A DNA stretch of 7,332 nucleotides from Synergistaceae bacterium (lineage in GTDB: Bacteria > Synergistota > Synergistia > Synergistales > Aminobacteriaceae), in assembly GCA_031270755.1 (NCBI GenBank), contig JAISWV010000312.1, positions 1 to 7,332 on the forward strand, read 5' to 3'. How positions within the stretch are numbered: the first letter of the stretch is position 1; every line of letters starts with the position of its first letter. Positions 1-6,060 of this stretch are shown here, in pieces. The notes beneath the pieces were generated by a model. The model had not been told where the DNA came from and did no database searches. It saw only the letters and a list, made by a program, of their open reading frames with translations. Made by a program: the position numbers and the translations under genes.

Positions 1-1443
1 GCCCGCGCACCAAGCCGCCCTCATCAAAAAACTCGCCGATGAAGCGTACGGAAGCAGGAAAACGTAAAGACGCAAGACGAAGCCCATCGAGAAAAGGGCC
101 GCCGCGCTTTTCCCGACCCAGCGCATGGGGACGACCGAAAGCGGGCGGGCTATTTTTTTGCGGATACAGCAGAGTCCCACCAGCCCCGAAAGCGAAAAAG
201 CGATGCTCGGAGCCAAAGCCAGTCCGCCGTATCCCATCGGGAACATCAGGAGGAAGGAAAGAACGGCGGTTGAGGCGACGCTGAAAAAAGTCGTCGCAAA
301 GGCGGCCTTGGGCAGGGTCAGTGCGTAGAGCCCGCGCATGACCACCGTCGAACAGGCCATGCCCGGCAAGCCCAGCACGCTCAAGGTCAGGGCCCGGGAT
401 GTGGCGTGCCAGGCGCGCTCTCCGAAAGCTCCTCGGACGAAAATCAGGTGTACAAAAGGCTCAGATATGGCTATCAGGCCAACGGCGGCCGGAAGCACGA
501 TGAAAAGCGCGAAACGAAGCGCGTCTCCTATGGTCGCGACGAACTCCTCCGGCTCCTTCACTCTGGAAAGGCGGGGCAAAACGGCCTGGGATATGGCGAT
601 GACGAAGAGCCCCAGCGGCAGCTGAACGACCCGGTTGGCGTAGTTCAAGACTGAAATGCTTCCCTCCTCCAAAAAAGAGCCCAGCATCCGGCTGACGACC
701 GGATTGAGTTGATTCAAGGAAAGCCCGGCCGCGTAGGGGAGGAAGAGCGCCATCATCCGCCGGAGGTCGGGGTCGGAAAAGTCCGGGCGCTCGGGAAAAA
801 GAGTCGCGCCAATATGCCTGCCCCATATCCACTGGCTGAGAAAGTGCAAAGCGCCCCCCGCCAAAACGGAAAAGGTCAGGCCCAGCACCCCGAAGCGCCC
901 CACGAAAAACGGCGCCGTGACGATGAAAATTAGGTTGCTGAAAGCAGGGGCCAGCGAGGGCACGAAAAACGATCCCAGGCTGTTCAGGGTCCCCATGACC
1001 AAAGCCGCCAGGGAGACCAGAAACAAAAAGGGAAACATCCAGCGCGTCAAAGACGTCGTCAAAAGAGAAGCGGCGGCGTCGAAGCCCGGAGCCATGACGA
1101 AGGTCAAAAAAGGCGCTCCGAGTATGCCCAATACCGTGACCGTCAAAGAAGCCGTCATCAAAACACTCATGGCCTGCCGTGCCAGGGACAGGGCGCGGGC
1201 TCGGCCGGCGGCTTCGCCCAACCTCCGATCCGCAAGGGCCTTGGAGAACACCGGAACGAAAGCTGCGGAAAGAGCCCCCTCCGCCACCAGTTGACGGGAC
1301 AAATTGGCCAAGGTGTAGGCGACGTTGAAGGCGTCGAGCTGCCCGGAGGCGCCGAACAAGGCGGCCGTCACCACCTCCCGCACCAACCCAAGTACGCGGC
1401 TGACGCAAGTTCCCATCATCATTGAAAGAGCATGACGCACCAT
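1..1443 (-). CDS. murJ: MurJ lipid II flippase, 3' end cut by window edge
   Basis: Integral membrane flippase (MOP/MviN superfamily) that moves the peptidoglycan precursor lipid II from the inner to the outer face of the cytoplasmic membrane. Read from ATG at 1443, the frame stays open for 481 codons to position 1. Family members usually run a little over 500 residues, so only the C-terminal tail should be missing. The N terminus shows the family signature SRVLGLVRE (residues 15-23), then DAFNVA, then AEGALSAAFVP. Arg16, Arg22 and Arg50 align by eye with E. coli MurJ Arg18, Arg24 and Arg52. Arg271, in NYANRVVQLP, aligns with Arg270. These are the charged cavity residues needed for function. 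The rest is a succession of hydrophobic spans. The ATG lies 27 bases after the permease stop and has no clear Shine-Dalgarno sequence, so translation may depend on the upstream gene. I chose this start because the family's short N terminus before SRVLG fits it. Confidence 0.93.
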   Translation of the reverse strand, partial: MVRHALSMMMGTCVSRVLGLVREVVTAALFGASGQLDAFNVAYTLANLSRQLVAEGALSAAFVPVFSKALADRRLGEAAGRARALSLARQAMSVLMTASLTVTVLGILGAPFLTFVMAPGFDAAASLLTTSLTRWMFPFLFLVSLAALVMGTLNSLGSFFVPSLAPAFSNLIFIVTAPFFVGRFGVLGLTFSVLAGGALHFLSQWIWGRHIGATLFPERPDFSDPDLRRMMALFLPYAAGLSLNQLNPVVSRMLGSFLEEGSISVLNYANRVVQLPLGLFVIAISQAVLPRLSRVKEPEEFVATIGDALRFALFIVLPAAVGLIAISEPFVHLIFVRGAFGERAWHATSRALTLSVLGLPGMACSTVVMRGLYALTLPKAAFATTFFSVASTAVLSFLLMFPMGYGGLALAPSIAFSLSGLVGLCCIRKKIARPLSVVPMRWVGKSAAALFSMGFVLRLYVFLLPYASSASFLMRAAWCAG

Positions 1444-1470
1444 CCGCGACGGATTTTGCACTTTAAAATA

Positions 1471-2679
1471 CTAACCCAATATTTTTACGAAAAGCTCGGC
1501 GATCAGGACCGACGCGATCATGACGGTGACGAAGCCGCCAACCAGCATTTGGGGCAGCGTCCTCTGCATCAAAAAATGGTACTCGTCGGCGTTGGCGGAG
1601 AGATGACGCGCGGCTTCGTCGGCCAGGAGAAAGTTCGGAGGAAAGCCGAAAAGCGCGGTCAAGGACAGAGCCACAGCCATGGGAATGGAGGTGTCGAAAA
1701 ATTTGCTCGCAGCCGCGGAAAAGCAGACGAGTCCCGCCGTGCCCACCCCGATGGTGACCACCAACGCCGAAAACGACGAAAGGACCATCTCGGGGGTCGC
1801 CCCCGACAGAAATTCCATGATATGCGCCGTGACGACGATGATAAGAAACCCCACAGACGAGGTTCGCGCCAGGGGCCTCCGGTCCGTGATCCTATATTTC
1901 GCGGCCAGGCAGCCGAACAGGAAGCAAAGCACCAGAGGGGGAAGCGTATAGGTGACCAACGAGGGCGCGGCATAAGCGAGAAAAGCCTTCATCGCGATGC
2001 TGGCCAGATGGGCGGCCAAGGCCACCAGGGAAATCAGGGCGATGCGGGTGAAGGAGGTGGTGCGCTGCAAGGTCGCGAAAAATGGGCGAACCTCCACCGC
2101 GCCCTCGTCCGGCAGGGCACGCAGCATCTGAGGATCGGCCTGCCTCATGTCCAGAAGGCGGCGTCCTTCTATCCTGAGACACCAGGCCGTCAACGGGTAT
2201 CCCACAAATCCCTGGAAAATATAGATGACCGTCGCCAGAACCGCCAGATTGGAAAAACCCCGTTCGACGGCGGCCTGAGTCATCATTTGAGCGGCGACGA
2301 CCCCGCCGGTCAGGGGTGGTGTCGCCACCACCACGGTCTCCCAGTCGATGATCATTTTCCCGAAGATCAACAAAAACGCCACCATGCCCGCGAGCCCCGT
2401 GACCGCGATCGCGACGGACCGCCATTCCGACGCCAGCCGCCGCAGGCTGATCATGCTTCCCATCTGCACCACCATGATGGACATGGCGAAATACGCCAAA
2501 GGAGAACCCAGCCCCACCTTCGTCACGATGTCGGAAGGAAGGAGTCCCGACCAGTAACCTACGAGGAAAAGAATGGAAATGACGAAGACGGACGGCAAAA
2601 TCCCCTTCGTTTTCGCGGAAGTCAGGTCTCCTAAGGCCAGAAGCGCGATGACGACACAAAAGCTTCCAAAAGAAAACAT
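1471..2679 (-). CDS. Polytopic permease, substrate unknown (glutamate/2-oxoacid symporter-like)
   Basis: A 402-residue, strongly hydrophobic protein, about 10-11 predicted membrane spans with no signal peptide, so a cytoplasmic-membrane transporter is likely. Two halves flank a polar loop (about residues 170-212). The first half carries PPLTGGVVAAQMMTQA (121-136). The second carries a possible counterpart, GFPPNFLLADEAA (345-357), in a comparable place. Such paired Pro/Gly-rich segments recall the re-entrant loops of inverted-repeat secondary symporters (ESS/GltS, 2HCT, MadM-like). The opening GDLTSAKTKGILPS (17-30) looks like a family signature, but I cannot tie it to a named substrate. It starts 18 bases after the stop of the RpiR-type regulator, so the regulator probably senses or controls something linked to this transporter. 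The start is weakly supported: GGAG sits 12 bases upstream and GAGG directly abuts the ATG. Membrane permease is well supported. The transporter family is a guess. Confidence 0.78.
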   Translation of the reverse strand: MFSFGSFCVVIALLALGDLTSAKTKGILPSVFVISILFLVGYWSGLLPSDIVTKVGLGSPLAYFAMSIMVVQMGSMISLRRLASEWRSVAIAVTGLAGMVAFLLIFGKMIIDWETVVVATPPLTGGVVAAQMMTQAAVERGFSNLAVLATVIYIFQGFVGYPLTAWCLRIEGRRLLDMRQADPQMLRALPDEGAVEVRPFFATLQRTTSFTRIALISLVALAAHLASIAMKAFLAYAAPSLVTYTLPPLVLCFLFGCLAAKYRITDRRPLARTSSVGFLIIVVTAHIMEFLSGATPEMVLSSFSALVVTIGVGTAGLVCFSAAASKFFDTSIPMAVALSLTALFGFPPNFLLADEAARHLSANADEYHFLMQRTLPQMLVGGFVTVMIASVLIAELFVKILG

Positions 2680-2697
2680 CCTCGATCAATACTCCAG

Positions 2698-3558
2698 TCA
2701 ATACCTTAATCCGTAGGCGGGGAAATAGATGCGCTCGTCGTGGAGCCCCTCTTTTTGGGCGGCCAAGGCGGCCTGTCCCTCCTCGCCCAGGTTGAACGCC
2801 AGGACGGACGTCAGAACGTGGACTGTGAACATGGGGCCGATCAAGCTGCTGCCGAAGGTGGGCGACGTATCGCCCACGTGGAGGGGCAGGTGCGAGTGAC
2901 GGCATATGGGGGCGGCGCAGCTGTCCGTCAATGTGACGACAAACGCGCCCTTCTTGTAGATCTTCTCCACTGACTCCGTCACCTCGATGACGTAGCTGGG
3001 CAGCTCGCAGACGATCAACATGTCCGAGTCCTCGATCGCCCGCGTCTGCTCCAAAAGCGACAGAGAACCGCGCCGTACCAGAACCGTCTTCATCCCCAAC
3101 TCCGTAAAACGCGTGTAGAACCACTCCGCAACCAGGGCGGAAATGCCCCAGCCCATGCAGTAAATCGTTGACGCCCTCTTGGCGGCTTCACAAAAGCGCA
3201 CAATGGAGTCGGAAGAAAGATTTTGCAACGTCTCATCGATGTTGGCGTGTTCCAGCCGGCAAAGGTTTTGCGGAATGTCCGTGTTTTGAAACCCTTCCGC
3301 GATGGAAGCGGCGCTGATCTGCTCCAGCAGCGCTTTTTTGAGAACGTTCTTCAGGCTCGAGTACCCATCGAACCCCAACATACGGGCGACGCGCACCAAT
3401 TGAGCCTTGGAGACGTCCAACCTGACGGCCACATCGCTGATGGAGTGAAACGCAACCTCCGAAGAGTTGGTCAGAAAATACTCCGCCACCCTTCGCGTTT
3501 TCGTCGGGAACGTGTCTATCTTTTCCCGAATGAACTCTTGAAGCTCCTGTGCGTCCAT
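2698..3558 (-). CDS. RpiR-family HTH-SIS transcriptional regulator
   Basis: Cytoplasmic DNA-binding regulator, 286 residues from ATG 3558. Residues 1-77 form the RpiR-type N-terminal domain. Its recognition region SISDVAVRLDVSKAQLVRVARMLGF spans about residues 40-64 and is followed by the usual DGYSSLKNVL. Residues about 120-265 form a SIS (phosphosugar-binding) domain with the GWGIS glycine/serine turn at 136-140 and the strand-loop GAFVVTLTDS at 204-213. In typical members the second strand ends in an S-x-S-G loop that holds the phosphate. Here the equivalent stretch reads IVCELPSY (182-189), so the ligand may not be an ordinary sugar phosphate. The gene sits 34 bases after the synthase-like gene and 18 bases before the permease, which it may regulate. 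A GTG at 3567 is in frame but lies inside the ribosome binding site, so ATG 3558 is preferred. The family call is secure. Ligand and targets are unknown. Confidence 0.93.
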   Translation of the reverse strand: MDAQELQEFIREKIDTFPTKTRRVAEYFLTNSSEVAFHSISDVAVRLDVSKAQLVRVARMLGFDGYSSLKNVLKKALLEQISAASIAEGFQNTDIPQNLCRLEHANIDETLQNLSSDSIVRFCEAAKRASTIYCMGWGISALVAEWFYTRFTELGMKTVLVRRGSLSLLEQTRAIEDSDMLIVCELPSYVIEVTESVEKIYKKGAFVVTLTDSCAAPICRHSHLPLHVGDTSPTFGSSLIGPMFTVHVLTSVLAFNLGEEGQAALAAQKEGLHDERIYFPAYGLRY

Positions 3559-3561
3559 TCT

Positions 3562-3572
3562 GATCACCGCTT
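3562..3572 (-). promoter_or_regulatory. Ribosome binding site deciding the RpiR start
   Basis: The minus strand reads AAGCGGTGATC and then AGA before ATG 3558. It matches 9 of 11 positions of the extended Shine-Dalgarno AGGAGGTGATC. The GTG inside it (3567-3565) is in frame with the gene and could be mistaken for the start. Its own upstream sequence offers nothing better, so the ATG is favoured. Confidence 0.6.
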
Positions 3573-3592
3573 CATGATATTCGATTATTTTT

Positions 3593-5203
3593 TCAATCTC
3601 GCAAGGCGTAGCGCTCTACGGGGGCGAAGGCGTCCGTAAAGGGAGGGATCGCGGGGATGAAGGGGTCCGTCCAGCGATGGGAGAGCAGGCGGGCTATTTC
3701 GGGGTTGTAGGGGGGAAGGATGGGCAGGGAGTTCTCCGATTTGAAGGCCACGACCATGATGTTCTGCCGCGACTGGGCAAAGGCCCGGTCAGAATTCGAC
3801 GCGGGAAAGAGCAGCACGCGCGGGAAAACCCGGGAAAGCGCCGCGTAGATGCCATGCAGAACGCCGCTGCGGGGTCCGTAGAGCGACGAGATCACGTTGG
3901 AAATCAGCACCCCGTCAGGGGCCAAAAGGTCCGACATGGCTTGCGCGGCCTCCAGAGTCGCTAGGTGAAAGGGAATCGAGTACCACGAGCCAAAGACATC
4001 GGCGAACACGGCGTCGTAGGAGCCCTTCCTACGGGGGTCCCGAGCCGCGCGATTCAAGAAGATCCTGGCGTCTTCGTGGTAAATGGAGAGGGCGGGGCTG
4101 TCCTGAAGGAAGAAGTACTTTCGGGCGGTGGTGGTGATCCCGGGGTCGATCTCCACCACGTCCATCGAAAAAGTCGGGAGCCTCAAGTCGTCGGAGCGCG
4201 TCGCGACCAAATGCCGGGGGACGCAATAGCCTCCGCCGCCCAGCATCAGAATGTTCTTCACGCCGGGGTTGTAGTAGAACGCCAGGTCGTAGAACTTGGT
4301 GTAGTCGCTGGCCAGTTCCGAGGGATTGTCCGTGTAGATGATGGACTGGGCCCCCTCTCTGACGGCCGCGGTCATCAGGTAGCGCGCGCGGCGTCCGTTG
4401 GGCCGCGTTTGTTCCGCCACCCAGATGTGGTTGTAACGCGTATCCATGTGCTCGCCCAAAGGCATCATGGGCATACCCCACACCTTCGTCACCGCCGTCA
4501 GCAGCAAAAAGGCGACGCAGATCGCCGCCGCCTTCTTCCAAATCGAACGATAGAGCAGGTAGGCCACAAACGCCAGCGTGGCGGCCACCAACAGTAAAAT
4601 GGTTCCCGACGCGAAAACCGAGATCAAGACAAAACCTCCCAAGAACGTTCCGAGGATGCTGCCTGCGGAGGAAAGAGCTGAAAAACGGCCCACCGTCTCC
4701 CCGGACGAACCTACGTCCCGCATGGCCAGGCGCACGATGAAGGGCGAGACCATACCCAAAAGAAGGCTGGGCAGGGCAAAAAGCAACAGGGCCCCCATGA
4801 CGGAGGAGATGTAGAGGTTGTCGATCCGGGACAAAAGCGTCAGCACGGGGTTCGCGAAAAGCGCCAGGAACCCCGTGGCAAAGGCCGCCACCAAGACGAT
4901 CCGCGCCAGCATCTTCTGGTCGGGCCGCAGGTCCGCCGCCACTCCTCCCAGCCAGTACCCGGCGCTGAGGCTGGCCATGATGACGCCGATCAGAGACGTC
5001 CAGACCACCAAGGACGTCCCCATGTACGGAGCGACCACCCGGGAACCCGCCATCTCCAGCACCATGACCGCGGCTCCGCAGATGAAAGACGAGATCTCCA
5101 GCACTCCAAACCAATCCCAAAACGTTCTCCGCTCAATCCCGTCTTTTGCGGTGGCTTCGACGGTTTTGGCAGGCTTACGGACTTTGTTTTTATTGAATTC
5201 CAT
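3593..5203 (-). CDS. Membrane-anchored spermidine-synthase-like protein
   Basis: A 536-residue fusion. A basic N-terminal tail of about 30 residues leads into roughly seven membrane spans (residues about 33-240), with the family-typical VLEMAGSRVVAPYMG at 48-62. A cytoplasmic-type Rossmann domain of the spermidine synthase/methyltransferase fold follows (about 310-490). In it, LMLGGGGY (319-326) is the nucleotide-binding glycine loop, VVEIDPGIT (349-357) carries the acidic residue that grips the ribose of the cofactor, and YDAVFADVFGSW (396-407) sits where polyamine synthases have their catalytic-Asp strand. True aminopropyltransferases have a GGGDGG-type loop and a D-S-x-D pattern. Here the loop Asp is replaced by Gly-Tyr and only one Asp remains, so spermidine synthesis is doubtful and the reaction is unknown. 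ATG 5203 follows GAGGTGAT with good spacing. The in-frame GTG at 5215 lies inside that ribosome binding site. First gene of the minus-strand block, 34 bases before rpiR. Confidence 0.87.
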   Translation of the reverse strand: MEFNKNKVRKPAKTVEATAKDGIERRTFWDWFGVLEISSFICGAAVMVLEMAGSRVVAPYMGTSLVVWTSLIGVIMASLSAGYWLGGVAADLRPDQKMLARIVLVAAFATGFLALFANPVLTLLSRIDNLYISSVMGALLLFALPSLLLGMVSPFIVRLAMRDVGSSGETVGRFSALSSAGSILGTFLGGFVLISVFASGTILLLVAATLAFVAYLLYRSIWKKAAAICVAFLLLTAVTKVWGMPMMPLGEHMDTRYNHIWVAEQTRPNGRRARYLMTAAVREGAQSIIYTDNPSELASDYTKFYDLAFYYNPGVKNILMLGGGGYCVPRHLVATRSDDLRLPTFSMDVVEIDPGITTTARKYFFLQDSPALSIYHEDARIFLNRAARDPRRKGSYDAVFADVFGSWYSIPFHLATLEAAQAMSDLLAPDGVLISNVISSLYGPRSGVLHGIYAALSRVFPRVLLFPASNSDRAFAQSRQNIMVVAFKSENSLPILPPYNPEIARLLSHRWTDPFIPAIPPFTDAFAPVERYALRD

Positions 5204-5248
5204 CCCAGAAATCACCTCGTGAAGATGTCAAATAAAAACACGAGCCTT

Positions 5249-5277
5249 ATTATAACCGACTTTCAGCAAAAAATCCT
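5249..5277 (-). promoter_or_regulatory. Candidate promoter for the synthase-rpiR-permease-murJ block
   Basis: On the minus strand a perfect TATAAT lies at 5254-5249, preceded by GT. That would start transcription near 5242 and give a leader of about 40 bases before ATG 5203. The -35 position (5277-5272) reads AGGATT, a poor match, so an activator or an alternative -35 may be used. No other promoter of comparable quality was seen before the downstream genes, which supports co-transcription. Confidence 0.45.
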
Positions 5278-5305
5278 TCACCTGGTTCTTCGGCACGCGC
5301 GGCAC

Positions 5306-5369
5306 GCCGCAAAGCCGCAAAGCCTCGAAGCCTCGAAGCCTCGAAGCTCCAGAGCCTCCAGAGCTCCAC
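5306..5369. repeat. Degenerate 8-base tandem repeat, about eight units
   Basis: Consecutive octamers read gccgcaaa twice, gcctcgaa three times, then gctccaga, gcctccag and agctccac. The first five are near-perfect and the last three drift. Just before it, cggcacgcg and cggcacgcc (5291-5308) form a 9-base doublet that overlaps the start. The array is non-coding, lies about 50 bases upstream of the TATAAT that faces left, and sits at the border between GC-rich and AT-richer DNA. It may be a slippage-prone microsatellite. No protein or structural role can be read from it. Confidence 0.8.
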
Positions 5370-5381
5370 GATGAAATGCCC

Positions 5382-5437
5382 TATAGTCTATAATGCGGTA
5401 TTAAAGGTTTGACCACGATAGGTGTTTTGCCTAAACT
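5382..5437 (+). promoter_or_regulatory. Possible promoter elements for the small plus-strand gene
   Basis: Two overlapping possibilities exist. TATAAT at 5389-5394 has no recognisable -35 but is overlapped by an 11-base inverted repeat, TATAG-T-CTATA (5382-5392), that could be an operator. Alternatively TTGACC at 5409-5414 and TAAACT at 5432-5437 stand 17 bases apart. Either would lead into the strong ribosome binding site at 5453. The region from 5204 to 5468 otherwise holds only the left-facing promoter and the tandem repeat. No RNA gene or terminator was recognised in it. Confidence 0.3.
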
Positions 5438-5452
5438 GATTGGCAAAGACGC

Positions 5453-5460
5453 AAAGGAGG
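5453..5460 (+). promoter_or_regulatory. Strong ribosome binding site of the small gene
   Basis: AAAGGAGG stands eight bases before ATG 5469, the best-placed Shine-Dalgarno sequence on the plus strand of this window. It shows that translation was selected to begin at 5469, even though that frame stops after 19 codons. Confidence 0.7.
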
Positions 5461-5468
5461 AAACTCTG

Positions 5469-5694
5469 ATGAACGCAGACACAATGACAGATTATCAATC
5501 TCAAGCAAATTATCGCCATGATTTATAAAATTCTGGAAGCGAATGTCGAGGCGGGAAAGACACCTAAAGAGCTCTTGAATGTTATGGCTCAGCTCTTGAA
5601 AGAACGAAAACAGACAACACAGATCAAGATTGAACGGCACCGTAGACGCCAGAACTACAACCGGTTTAAATCCGATAGTAGTTCAGCGAGATAG
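5469..5694 (+). pseudogene. Small helical protein gene with one apparent frameshift
   Basis: From ATG 5469 the frame codes MNADTMTDYQ and then diverges, ending at TAA after 19 codons. A second frame, open from 5488 to TAG 5694, codes LKQIIAMIYKILEANVEAG and onward through KTPKELLNVMAQLLKERKQ, a coherent pair of amphipathic helices. Skipping one base near 5499 joins the two into a product of about 74 residues that starts MTDYQLKQIIAMIYKILE. This reads far more naturally than either part alone. The later frame has its own ATG at 5518 (58 residues) but no ribosome binding site there. The tail is rich in Arg/Lys (IKIERHRRRQNYNRFK). I recall short proteins opening MTDYQ or similar in anaerobe genomes, but no function can be assigned. 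It may be a pseudogene, a sequence error, or a recoded gene. It converges on the regulator with 15 bases between stops. Confidence 0.55.
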
Positions 5695-5709
5695 ATTTTT
5701 AGCAATGCC

Positions 5710-6060
5710 TTAAGCTCCAATCAATTGATTTTCCAGCTTCCCGCTTCGCCGCAACAGCCGAAACAAAATGCGGTAGTATAGTCTTGTGTCGGAGTTACTC
5801 AGATCATCACCAGTCAAACCGGCGATTCTATCTAACCGTTTCAATAAACTGCTACGGTGAATGAAGAGCTCTTCGGCTGTCTTTGAAATGTTCATTTCAT
5901 TCCGCAAGTAAATTTCCAACGTATCGAGGTATTCTGTTTTCTTACGATTATCATAATCGATCAGTCTTTGTATCCCTTTGGAACAAAGGAATTCAAACGG
6001 TAGCTTATCTAGGCAGGTATCCAGCATATAATCCAAAATGTGGTCCTTGAAAAAGATCAT
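5710..6060 (-). CDS. C-terminal HTH part of a split PucR/CdaR-type regulator
   Basis: A 116-residue product if begun at ATG 6060, whose first base pair step overlaps the TGA of the upstream part (ATGA). An in-frame ATG at 6090 would add ten residues, but they do not look like family sequence. Residues about 45-105 are the DNA-binding domain of PucR-family regulators (HTH_30): TLEIYLRNEMNISKTAEEL, then FIHRSSLLKRLDRI, then a conserved tail TRLYYRILFRLL. The first 20 residues (MIFFKDHILDYML) match the linker that in intact proteins follows directly from the GGDEF-like central domain, so the two pieces join without loss of sequence. It may be made by translational coupling, by frameshifting, or not at all in a useful form. 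Base composition is clearly lower in GC than the genes to the left. Confidence 0.72.
   Translation of the reverse strand: MIFFKDHILDYMLDTCLDKLPFEFLCSKGIQRLIDYDNRKKTEYLDTLEIYLRNEMNISKTAEELFIHRSSLLKRLDRIAGLTGDDLSNSDTRLYYRILFRLLRRSGKLENQLIGA

Noticed and set aside
461..1408. Long minus-strand frame of 315 codons inside murJ, rich in Arg and Gly
   Set aside because: It is an out-of-frame shadow of murJ, whose own frame is open from 1443 to 1 and matches the family throughout.
1432..2634. 400-codon plus-strand frame opposite the permease
   Set aside because: Its translation is dominated by His, Arg, Gln and Asp with no domain or membrane pattern, as expected of the complement of a GC-rich hydrophobic gene.
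1892..3124. 410-codon minus-strand frame spanning the permease and regulator
   Set aside because: It crosses two genes with clear family signatures in another frame, and its own product is low-complexity Arg/Gly-rich.
4029..5120. 363-codon minus-strand frame inside the synthase-like gene
   Set aside because: Out-of-frame shadow of the 536-residue fusion protein, with no recognisable motif.
5291..5369. CRISPR array
   Set aside because: Units are 8-9 bases long and directly adjacent, with no spacers and no cas genes.
5417..5435. Short hairpin taggt...gccta as a terminator or riboswitch piece
   Set aside because: The stem is only four to five base pairs with no following T run and no wider conserved structure.
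5431..5640. 69-codon minus-strand frame opposite the small gene
   Set aside because: It has no ribosome binding site and lies antisense to a plus-strand frame that has a perfect one.
5712..5739. Nested inverted repeat AAGCT...AGCTT around the palindrome AATCAATTGATT as a bidirectional terminator
   Set aside because: No T tract follows on either strand, the two arms are separated unevenly, and most of it is coding sequence for the regulator's last residues.
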